A stretch of DNA of 64,000 nucleotides from DASQPR01 sp963836775. Lineage in GTDB: Bacteria; Actinomycetota; Actinomycetes; Mycobacteriales; Micromonosporaceae. The notes under the pieces were generated by a model that had not been told where the DNA came from, ran no database searches, and saw only the letters and a list, made by a program, of their open reading frames with translations. The position numbers and the translations under genes were made by a program. The stretch is taken from contig CAWIKR010000002.1 in assembly GCA_963836775.1 (NCBI GenBank), positions 2,666,001 through 2,730,000 on the forward strand, in the 5' to 3' direction. Below are positions 34,619 through 43,540 of this stretch, one piece after another. Positions within the stretch are counted from its first letter, which is position 1; each line of letters begins with the position of its first letter.

Positions 34619-36471
34619 TCACGGCGCCTCGTTTGACACGCGTGGAAGGACCGCCGTTTCGTCAGCGCTGATACGTCGGATCACTACCGTCTCGTCGGTG
34701 GTGACGCGTGGGATGATCGCGGTCTCGCCGGCCCGGTCGGCGCTGTTGCCGCCGGGCACGCCGTTGGTAGCGGACGCACCGTTGACCGCCGGCGTGCCGG
34801 CTACGCTCGAAACCATCACCTCGTCGCGGATCGCCGGGATGATCGCGGTCTCGTCGGCGATCCGCTGGATGATCGCGGTGTCGTCGGCGATCCGCTGGAT
34901 CACCGCGGTCTCGTCGGTGATCCGTGCCATGACGATGGTCTCGGCGCTTGCATCAGCACCCCCGCCAACCGATTCCGGCGCGCTCGTACGCGAGACCGCG
35001 CCGGCGTCCGTCGAGGAGCCGGTGGTGGTCTCGCCGTCAGCGCCCGCCGCAATCGCCGGCATCGAAGCCGGGGTGGCCTGACCTGCCGGCACTCGGCCGA
35101 GTGCCACCGTCAGCACGGCTGGCGCCATCAGGAGACCTTCGACGGCGAATGCGCCGGCCAGCCAGATCACCAGACCGTGCAGACCTCCCTGGCTGCCGCC
35201 ATACCACGCGGCGCCAAGCTCCATGATGCCGATGCAGACCGCGTAGAAGCTCGTGCGCCGGACCTGGTTGCGGACCCGGGAGATCACCACGTAGAACTGG
35301 CGGAACACACCTACCGAGTAGGTGAGCGCCAGCACCGTGAGCGCGGTTGCGGCGGTTCGCGCGTACTCGCTGCCAAACAGGCTCATGATCGGATGCGCCA
35401 TGATCGCGATGCCGGTGGAGATCGGCACCCCGAGACCAAGAGCCACCGCCAGGCCGACGCGCACACGGCCCGCAGCGCCGCCGCGTCCCCGCTGGCGACG
35501 GCGAACAGGGTGGTGGCGATGCTGCCGGGGATCATCGCCAGGAACGACAACACCATCCAGGCGGTGTAGAACGCAGCGTTCGCCTCGATCGAGACGACGG
35601 CCGTGACCATCAGAGGCAGCGAGATCCGCGGCAGGAACAGTGCGATGTTGAGCAGGTTGTGATCGAGGGCGCTGCGGCCGAGGCCCCTCAAAGGTGTCAG
35701 GCTCGGGCGGATCGGTCCCAGGCCGCGCCGTCGCAACGAGAACGTGATCAGAGGCAACGAGAGAAGGATTCCGCCGACCCAGGTTGCGAGCACCTCCGAG
35801 CCGGTGACTCGCAGCGGCAGGAATACCAGGAGCGCGAGTAGGACCAGCTTTCCGACCGCGAAGTACGCGTTCCGCAGCAATTGGAGATGGCCCAGCATCA
35901 AGCCGATCAGGCCTTCATCGAAGACCAGAGTCGCCGCGTTCAGGCAGGTCGCCAGGATCAGCAGCCCGATGCCGATCGGCGATCCGAGCGCGCGGCGCAG
36001 CCCGGGTATGCCGAAGGTGGCAAGACCGTATAGATGACGCCGCCGATCGCCGAGACGGTCGCCGACACCATCACGCAGCTGACGATCAGCTGCCGCGGCC
36101 GCCTTGAGCTTGGGCAGCTGCGAAATCAGCAGAGTGCCCATGCCGAACATGCCGAGCGTGCTGATCAGCGTCATAGCGGAGACCGCGGCCGACGCGGAGC
36201 CGACAATCCGGGCCGGGAACGACCGCGCCGCCACCCACCAGTACGCGAATCCGAGCAGCGACGTGAGCACGCTGGTCGCCAACAGCGCGCCGGAATTGCC
36301 GAGGAACTCGCCATTGCGCTTGACGACCCGCTGGATCCGGTTGCGGGGCGTGGCGGCGTTCGCGCTCTCGTAGAGCGTCATCCATCGCAGACGTTCGACC
36401 AGGAGGGTGCCCTCCGAAGAGGCCCCGTCCTCGTCCTGGTTCGCTGCGTTCGGGCTCTGGTAGAAGGTCAT
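34619..36471 (-). CDS. Polysaccharide flippase with C-terminal TAII-motif repeats, frameshifted as read
   Basis: A 10-14 helix Wzx/MATE-like membrane protein of about 615 residues (ATSVLTSLLGFAYWWVAARS, ISTLGMFGMGTLLISQLPKL, GSIATTLFAVASGD, VVISRVRNQVRRTSFYAV). Frame breaks occur near 36090, 36030 and 35450, each within a continuing family match. After the last helix a tail of some 150 residues repeats (D/E)(E/D)T(A/V)(I/V)(I/L)xR(I/V) about eight times, several at a 10-residue period (DETAVIQRI, DDTAIIQRI, DETAIIPAI, GETAIIPRV, DETVVIRRI, DETAVLPRV). It probably moves a lipid-linked sugar across the membrane. The start ATG overlaps the upstream gene (ATGA). Confidence 0.8.
34840..34935. repeat. 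30-bp coding tandem repeats for DETAxIxRIA units
   Basis: Direct 30-bp repeats with the core GATCGCGGT(C/G)TCGTCGGCGAT lie at 34840-34935, inside the flippase C-terminal tail; the minus strand encodes 10-residue units such as DDTAIIQRIA. Less regular copies continue to about 34640 and give GETAIIPRV, DETVVIRRI and DETAVLPRV. Tandem DNA identity implies recent expansion. Confidence 0.75.
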
Positions 36472-37306
36472 CGCTGAGGCTGCGCCGAGACGAAGACCGA
36501 CCGGTATGGTGCGGTGTCGTTGGGTCGGAACAGGTCGGCGGTGGCCGACTCGGTCGTGCTGACTTCCAGCGACTCCTTCCAGATCTGACCCGGTTGCAGC
36601 GTGAACCTGTACTGCCGGATCAGAGTGCCGGTCGGGCCGTGCAGCGTGAGCGTGTAGCTGGTCCGGGTCTTCTCCTCACACTCCACCGCCAGTGCCACCG
36701 GCCGGAGCTCGTCGGCGCTGTTGTTATCACCAGTCAAGATCATCGATAGCGCGGTAAACGGATGTCCGTCCGGCTTGGTGGCACTATGCCAGCCGACCCA
36801 CGAGGCGCCGCCGAGAGTACGGCGACCAGGACGAACGGTGCCAGCCGGGCGGCGATCACCCATCGGCCTGGCCGGGCGAGTTGCTCAACGGCGGCCGGCT
36901 CGATGTCATCCTGGTGCACCTCGGCTACGGTGCCGAAGTCCCGATAGGCCAGGTACCACCGTCCCAGAGCCACGGCCGAGAACACCACTGTGGCGGCAGC
37001 GGTAAGCGTGCTCCACGTGGTGGGTGTCAAGCGGGCGCCGGCGACGTAGACAATGATGCCGCCGATGACCAGGAAGCCGAGGCCAACGCAGACGGCGACG
37101 ACACCACGTTCGATCCGTGAAATCTTGATCGTGCCGAACAGGGCGCCGGCAGCCGCGTAACCCGGGAGCACGAAGGCGAGTGCCAGACCGGCCCCGATGC
37201 GCAGTGAAGCGACAGAGTCTTGGCTGGTCAGCAACCACGCGATCAGAGTCGCGACGACGACGGCGACGACCTCGGTGATCGCCCGCCGAGGGCTGACGGC
37301 TCTCAT
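36468..37306 (-). CDS. DUF1616-like membrane protein, one frameshift as read
   Basis: About 280 residues. Three or four N-terminal membrane helices (VVAVVVATLIAWLL, GAGLALAFVLPGYAAAGALF, VVAVCVGLGFLVIGGIIVYV, WSTLTAAATVVFSAVAL) and a fifth around VIAARLAPFVLVAVLSAA are followed by an outward C-terminal beta domain (VECEEKTRTSYTLTLHGPTG, FTLQPGQIWKESLEV). This resembles DUF1616 proteins found with archaeal and actinobacterial polysaccharide genes. The frame changes near 36790. The ATG at 37306 overlaps the stop of the upstream membrane protein and its own stop overlaps the flippase start, so all three genes are coupled. Confidence 0.75.
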
Positions 37307-39649
37307 GCGGTTCTCATGTCGTAGATCCTGATGCTGCCGTTGTCGTAGTACTGGTTGATCCCCGTAACGCCGTCGAATTTGTCGATGTCCGCGGCCGGCA
37401 TAGGCGCCAGGTGCTTTCCGTTTTGAGGGTCTACCGGGAAGTACGAGCCGGAGACCGGAACCTGAGTCGTCAAGCGGGTGTCCACCCACAGGTAATCGAT
37501 GGCGAGTGACTGCAGGAGCAATTCGTCACTGAGTTTCCAGGTGGCGTCATAGCAGAGCTGCGAGGCTTCGCCGACCGGATCCTGGCGGCCGTAGGTCGAG
37601 ATCAGGGTGACACCGGTCAGGTCCGCGGCCACGCGGTGATCGATGCCAAGCCAGTTCCTGGCCCAGATCGCCGCGGAGACACCCTGGCGGTCGACGCCGC
37701 GTTCATAGCCGGACGCGAGATAAGGACCGGGCAGTGCATCCCACAGCGGCGGCCATCCGCCGACGCGGGCGCCGAGCATCAGCAGCAGGGCGATCGCGGT
37801 GCCGTGCACGATCGGGGGCACCCGCAAATTCAGCCGGAAGGGGTCCATTCGCAGCAGGCGTGGGCCGCGCGGCCGTGGTCGCCAGCCGACCAGCACCCCG
37901 GCCGCCACGATCGATATCGGGATATAAGCGAATGTCGAGGCCCGTCCGGCGAGCTCCGGACCCCGCGCACCGAGGAAGCGCGCGCCGGTCGAGGCGAAGA
38001 ATACGAACGAACCAACGAGCAGCGCGATCTGCCAGGGGTCGAGTCGGCCCGGCGCGTGCCAGATCGCGAGGCTCGCCCGGACCAGCAGGAACAGCAGGAC
38101 GATCAAGCCGAGCGCCTGAACCGCGAGCTGCCAGAACGGCGCGGCCTGGCCGGAAGCGCCGGAGCCGCTGCTGTTGCCGCCGCCAAGCAAACCCTTCAGA
38201 CCGGAAACCATGCCCCGTAGCGGCGCGTCCAAATAGCTGAAAACCTCCGGCGCGACCGAGACGAACCAGTCGTCGCGATGGCCGCCGCACCGCCGGCCAT
38301 GATCAGCGTGCCCCACCGCCGCGGCCGGGCGAAGATCACCTCGCCGATGCCGATCAAGGCCAACGCGCCGACCAGCGCACCCGCGGTGACATGGTGTGAG
38401 GCTGTGGTCGCGACGAGCGAACACAATCAGTACGGCGGCCGGCCAATTGGCTCGGTCTCGGTGGTGCCACAGCCGGGATGCCCAGATAGCCAGCATCATG
38501 AATGGCAAAGCCGCGGTCTGGTAGATGAACATCGAGTCGAAGAAGACATAGTGCAGGGCCGTCGCGTAGATGATGCACGCGGCCCCGGCGATCTCGGGGC
38601 TGCCACCCGCACGCCGGATCGTCGCGAAAAGGGCCGCGATGAACGCGAGATGTGCGACGCCAGCAATGATCAATCCAGCTTGCGTCACCGAGAGCCCAGT
38701 CAGGCCGACCACTGCCGAGGTCATCACCTCGAGCCCGGGGAAGTGGACCGCGACGGGCAGGGAGCGGTTCGGCTGGAACAGCCTGCCGGACTCGACCAGG
38801 ATGGTGGCGGCGTGCCAGTGTTGCAGCTCGTCGGGGAATTTGAACTGGTCCGGGCTGTAGAGCCATTTCTGCATGTATTGCATCACGGCCAAGCCGACGA
38901 CCAGCACGAACGACTCGGTGGACCCGGCCAGCCGGCCGAAGAAGCACCGTGCGGCGACGGGTGCGAACACGACGAACTGGCCGATCCAGAAGGCCGTGGT
39001 CGACCATGACGCGCCGGATCGCCCGCCCGCGTACGCGAACGCCACGATCAGCACGCCGGTCGCCGAGGCGGCCAACGTCATCGGGGCCCGGCCCAAGCGC
39101 GATGGCCGAACTTCCAGTTTGGCCGAGCCTGACGGTCGAACCCTGGCCAAGTTCGCCCTGATTGCCGGGATGATGGCGGTCTGGTCGGCTGTTCTCGGCG
39201 GCCGCTCGTTGTCAGGTTTGATCGCGGGAATGATGGCGGTCTGGTCGGCTGTTGCCGGCGGACGCTCGTCGTGGGGTCTGATTGCCGGGATGATGGCGGT
39301 CTGGTCGGCTGTTGCCGGCGGGCGCTCGTCGTTGGGTCTGATTGCCGGGATGATGGCGGTCTGGTCGGCTGTTGTCGGCGGGCGCTCGTCGTGGGGTCTG
39401 ATTGCCGGGATGATGGCGGTCGCATCTTCGACGATCAGGGCACCGTGCGCTGGCGTCGCCTCATCCAGGGGCGCCGCTGTGGTGGGCTTCGTGACGCGGG
39501 ATTGCTAACTCCGGGTTGGATCGGTCCGCCACGTCAAGCCCGATTGCCGCATCGGTGCCAGATGCGGCAATCAAGTCCGACTGGGTGGCAGTCGAAGGCT
39601 CCGGCCGCACCAGGGTGCGCGCGGTCGAAGCGTGGTCGTCGTTGTTCAT
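37303..39649 (-). CDS. Polytopic membrane protein with N-terminal TAIIPAIR repeats, frameshifted as read
   Basis: About 780 residues once the frames are joined. The N-terminus (MNNDDHASTARTLVRPEPST) leads, after a frame break near 39470, into five or six copies of TAIIPAIRPxDERPPxTADQ at a 20-residue period. A region with some ten or more helices follows (GVLIVAFAYAGGRSGASWST, FVLVVGLAVMQYMQKWLYSP, FAGLTGLS-like segments), resembling GT-C-type or polymerase-like membrane enzymes. The C-terminal globular domain carries YLWVDTRLTTQVP, FDGVTGINQYYDNG and IRIYDMR. Further breaks near 38415 and 38290. The start overlaps the stop of the upstream GT2 gene (ATGA). The function is not recognised; a role in polysaccharide polymerisation or transfer is inferred from context. 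Confidence 0.75.
39121..39420. repeat. Five tandem 60-bp coding repeats for TAIIPAIR units
   Basis: Exact 60-bp periodicity from 39121 to 39420; three copies are almost identical and two are more diverged. On the minus strand each copy encodes TAIIPAIRPHDERPPTTADQ or a close variant; the last unit (39121-39180) merges into the protein body. The near identity points to recent expansion or replication slippage. Confidence 0.92.
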
Positions 39650-40983
39650 GTGCGTGTGGCTGCGCGGCGTGCGCGCCGGCCACCAAATTTGCCGCGCAGG
39701 TAAAGGCTTGGCCCGACCAGCATGCCTCGTCTGTTGGCGGCCATCAACTCTGGCGGAAAGTCGTTGTTGATGCCGGCGTTGCGCAGGCTGCCGTCCTTTG
39801 TCAGGTCACGCCAGGCGGTTGGAAGAAGACGTAATCAGGGCGAATACCAGAAATGGGTTACGTATTACCAAGCTGGTGTACGGAGGCGGTCAGGCCGGCG
39901 CCGTATCCGAGCATCTGGCGTTCCAGGCCCGGCAGATCGTCGCGGTGGTAGTGGCGGCAGATCGCGGTGGGCTGGTAGACGATGTTCCGCCGCGAGCGTA
40001 GCACCTGCGTGAACGCGGCGGTGTCCTCGGATCCCATGGCCGGGTGCCGGCGCCGAGCGCCTCGTCAAACCCGCCGATGCTCTCGATGACGCCAGGCCGG
40101 AACGTCATGTTGGCGCCGGTGCCGAACGGCGGCAGCGGGTAGAGCGGGCTCTGCCGCCGAGCGGTGGCTGGGCTGAACTTGTCCGGCGTGAACCCGCGGC
40201 CCTTGCTGTGGCCGCCGAACTGCTCGAACAGCAGCTGGGCCGGCGTACGCAACTCGGCCGGGACGATGACGCCGGAGACGACCGAGGCTTCCGGATGATC
40301 GGCCAGGGCCCGGGCGATCTCGCTGAGCCAGTGCGGATCCGCTTCGTCGTCGTCATCGATCCAGGCCAGGATCTCGCCAGGAGCCGTCGCGACCGCTCGG
40401 TTGCGGGCCCGGGACAGGCCCGGGGCCGGCTCGACGACATAGTCGACCGGGCCGCGCTCGGCAAACTCCTGCACCACCGCCAGGTCGCGTCGCTCACCGG
40501 TGCGTTATCGACCACGAGCACGCGAAAGCGTGGGTACTCCTGCCGCAGCACACTATCCAGGGCGATGCGGAGCGTATCGGCGCGTTCGCGCGTACAGACG
40601 ACGACGGTGATCGGCGGCGCGTCCCGCAGCACCTCCTCGCGCCGAGCCAGGAACGGCGGCCGGCCGGTCACCGTGATGCCGGAGACCGGCATGCCCTGGT
40701 AGGGCTGGCCGGCCTCGGCGAGCCGCGTCGCGATCTGGTCGCCGTAGTCCGCGTCGACCGCCACCGCCAGCTGGTCTGGCGTGAGACCGTCGTCCGGGAT
40801 CGCGCGCACCAGGAAGCCGAGCGGCTCGGAGAACAGGCGCACCAGATACCAAGCCTGGCCGAGCCGGCGCCCGTCCGGGTCGGACGGTGGTGCGGCCGGC
40901 AGCGGTTCGGCCAGCTCCAGGTCGCGTACGACACCGGGGATGGTAATATCGAGTCGAGCCCGCACCGCGGCGCCGGCGGTCAC
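39646..40983 (-). CDS. GT2 glycosyltransferase with N-terminal extension, frameshifted as read
   Basis: About 440 residues. The N-terminal part (LDITIPGVVRDLELAEPLP, RLGQAWYLVRLFSEPLGF) is a domain typical of large actinobacterial GT2 proteins. The GT-A domain has ITVVVCTRERADTLRIALDS, VVDNAP, the metal motif AWIDDDDEADPHWL, FGTGANMTFRPGVIESIGGF, and later MGSEDTAAFTQVLRSRRN and RDDLPGLERQMLGYG in another frame. The C-terminus LRLLPTAWRDLTKDGSLR, FPPELMAANRRGMLVGPSLY is in a further frame. Breaks near 40470, 40050 and 39880. Start GTG at 40983 has GAGGAG about 6 bp upstream and overlaps the previous gene (GTGA). Confidence 0.8.
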
Positions 40984-41996
40984 ACCGTCTCCTCGGCCAG
41001 CGACGGTCGGAGCCAGCTCGCGTCCGGCGGCCGGACCCGGGCCGAGGTCCGCGATCCGGGGCGACGGTGGCGGTGCTCCGGCGGCCGTGCGAGCATGCCG
41101 ACGAGACCGCCGGCGGCGGCGAATCCGGCACCCACGATGATCGCGACAGCCTGTGCGGCCCGCCTCAGACCGTGCCCACGAAGCCGCGTCAGAAAACCCG
41201 CGCCACACCCCGCGCGGCAGAGTCTTCCGCAAGATAGTCGCGCTCCGACTGAAGGCTCTCCCGGCCATCGTTGAGGCGGCCCAGCTCGACCTTGCCGCGG
41301 CCCTCATTGAAGCAGCGGCCCAGGAAGAAGCGCAGCGTGCTGCGGCGGGCCATCACGGCATGGTCGATCCAGGCATCCGGAACATACATCCATCGGCCGC
41401 CAGTTGCGTTGGCCATCCGAAGGCAGAGGTCAGTGTCCTCCGGCCGGTTGACGTCACCGAGCTTGCCGAAGCCGACCCGGAAGCCACCTACCGCGAGGAA
41501 GGCATCGCGGCGGACGACCATTCCTTCCGACCAGACATTGCGGATCTCGGCGGTGGTTTCCGGCATCCCGGTGTAGGAGCCGCCAACGGCCCACAGGAAC
41601 TCGTCCGGGAACCATGGCGGTCGCTTCTTCTCCCAGATCGGCACGATGGCACTGCCGGCTCCGATCACCGTCGGGTCGGCAAACGGCTCCAGCATCCGGT
41701 CGAGCCAGCCGTCATGTGCGCGCTCACATCGTCGTCCAGGAGCGCGACCAACGGCGTCTTGGTATGCAGGACACCGGTGTTGCGATTGCCGGAAACGCCC
41801 TGGGCAAAGAGGTTGGCCAGCACCGTCACACCCGGCAAGGTGAGCTTGAGGTGCTCGTAGAGAGCGCCATTGTGGTCAACGACGATCACAATCTCCACGG
41901 GCGTGATGGCTTGCTCACAACCGACTTGACCGTCTGAATCAGGTGATCTAGCCGCTTCTCGGTATGACAGGGTATGACGACGCTGACCTCGTGCAT
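40980..41996 (-). CDS. GT2 family glycosyltransferase, frameshifted as read
   Basis: About 338 residues once joined: MHEVSVVIPCHTEKRLDHLI at the start, VEIVIVVDHNGALYEHLKLT, NRNTGVLHTKTPLVALLDDD (metal-binding), IGAGSAIVPIWEKKRPPWFP, DEFLWAVGGSYTG, GGFRVGFGKLGDVNRPEDTD, LGRCFNEGRGKVELG, and a C-terminal membrane-associated segment AVAIIVGAGFAAAGGLVGML. Breaks near 41920, 41710 and 41185. It is followed directly by the next GT2 gene through a GTGA overlap. Donor sugar unknown. Confidence 0.8.
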
Positions 41997-42157
41997 TTTC
42001 ACCACTTTTATTCGGTACTGCCGCCGCCGGCACCGGGTCTGCCGCGCTCGCACCGGCGAGCACTGATCGCATCGATCTTCGACTCCCACGCGGCCTCCAC
42101 GGCCGAGTGCGCGGACTACCGGCATTTCAGTGGTGGCGGCGTTGCTCGATGCCTGCT

Positions 42158-42940
42158 TCACGGACTGCCGGTGCCGCCGGAACTCCACCAAATGGTGCGG
42201 AGCACCCGGCCGCCGTCGCCGAAGGCGTTGAGGTTGCTGACCCCATGCAGCCGCGCCTCTTCGACGCTGGGCACCTCGGTGATGCGCAGGCCGCGGGTCG
42301 CGACGCGGACGTTGATCAGCGTCTCCACCTCGAAACCGTCACCCCAGAGACGCTCGCCGTTCGGCGCCAGGGGCGCGTCGACATCCGGCAGATCCATCGC
42401 CAGCAGGGCATCGCGCCAGAACGCGTTGTATCCATAGCAGAGGTCGGTGAATTGCGTCTTGAACAGGACATTGACCGTGGCGTTCAAGAAGTAGTTGCCC
42501 AGCCGCCGGAACCGGGTGATGTCGTGGCTGTGACCGCCGGGGCGAAACCGCGATCCCTTGGCAAAGTCGGCGCCATTGACCAGAGCCGCCACGAACGCCG
42601 GAATCTCGGCAGGATCGGTCGAGCAGTCGGCGTCGATCATCACGATGATGTCGCCGGTGGCAGCAGCGAAACCGCAGGCCAGGGCATTGCCCTTGCCGGA
42701 TCGGGTCTGGTGAACGACCACGATCTCCGGCATCAACTCCTTGGCCTTTGCCACAGTGTTGTCGGTCGACCGGCCGTCCACCAGGATCACCTCGTGGACG
42801 TCGGACGGGATCCGGCTGAGGACGTGCGGAAGATTGCGTTCCTCGTTGAGCGTGGGAACGATGACGCTGACCCGATAGGAGCGGCGCCCGGATGCGCTCT
42901 CAATCCGGCCGGAGGCGCGGCTGAATGTCGTGTCTCTCAA
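42158..42940 (-). CDS. Polyprenyl-phosphate glycosyltransferase-like GT2 protein
   Basis: The 260-residue GT2 protein is of the dolichyl-phosphate mannosyltransferase/UndP-glucosyltransferase type: VSVIVPTLNEERNLPHVLSR, VILVDGRSTDNTVAKAKEL, RSGKGNALACGFAAATGDI, VMIDADCSTDPAEI, KGSRFRPGG, and YGYNAFWRDAL. No C-terminal membrane helices are visible. It starts with a TTG at 42940 preceded by a GAAGGGAAAG-type ribosome-binding site; no ATG or GTG lies close by. It probably charges a lipid carrier or modifies the polysaccharide and may be the first gene of the minus-strand operon. Confidence 0.82.
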   Translation of the reverse strand: MRDTTFSRASGRIESASGRRSYRVSVIVPTLNEERNLPHVLSRIPSDVHEVILVDGRSTDNTVAKAKELMPEIVVVHQTRSGKGNALACGFAAATGDIIVMIDADCSTDPAEIPAFVAALVNGADFAKGSRFRPGGHSHDITRFRRLGNYFLNATVNVLFKTQFTDLCYGYNAFWRDALLAMDLPDVDAPLAPNGERLWGDGFEVETLINVRVATRGLRITEVPSVEEARLHGVSNLNAFGDGGRVLRTIWWSSGGTGSP

Positions 42941-43540
42941 CCTGGACTTTCCCTTCTCAGCGTGCAGCGGGGGTGGGCGTGACTAAAACGAACTAGCGGC
43001 GATCACGTTAGGTGAGATTGGTTAACGCGACCGCCGTACGTTCCGCCCGATCAATCAGACAAGCAGCAACTCAGTGCCAGGCAAATGACTCGACTTCGAG
43101 GCATCCGGGCCAGTGGCACGCTTCCTGCGGTGGACCGGCATCCTATCGCTCCCTTCGGGCTGCCAGTCCAGGGCCCACTTGTGGATAACTGGGTTGCCTG
43201 CGTCGGTCGGTGGAAATTCCGACTGCGCCCACCGTACGGGTCGGGCGGCAAGTGCGGGTACCCGAGATACGGATGGCGTATTGGCAAACTTCCGACGGCT
43301 GACCCTCCGATGTGTCCGATTAGCAATAATTTATATGGGTTAATTGAACGCGTCGTGGTAAATGCCACAGCGCCTTCGAATGAATGCTTCCCAATCTCGC
43401 GGCGATGCATGCTCGGCCGGGGCGCCCGGTTACCTCAGGCTGATCATCGTTGTGGCGACTGGGCCTGCCCGAATCCCCGATGTCGCTGTTTGCGGTGCTG
43501 GGGCACCATAACCGTGACTTCCAGGGGGGCGGAGGTTTAC
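42941..43540. other. Divergent gap before the cyclase/NB-ARC gene
   Basis: About 600 bp. The stretch around 43300-43370 is AT-rich for this genome (AATAATTTATATGGGTTAAT), a plausible promoter region; TTAGGTGAGATTGGTTAAC near 43008 is another AT-richer segment. Open frames here are not supported by codon pattern or similarity. No gene called. Confidence 0.5.

Noticed and set aside
39271..39834. Rightward frame giving repeated GLIAGMMAVWSA
   Set aside because: It is the antisense reading of the TAIIPAIR repeats; the minus frame continues into a real membrane protein.
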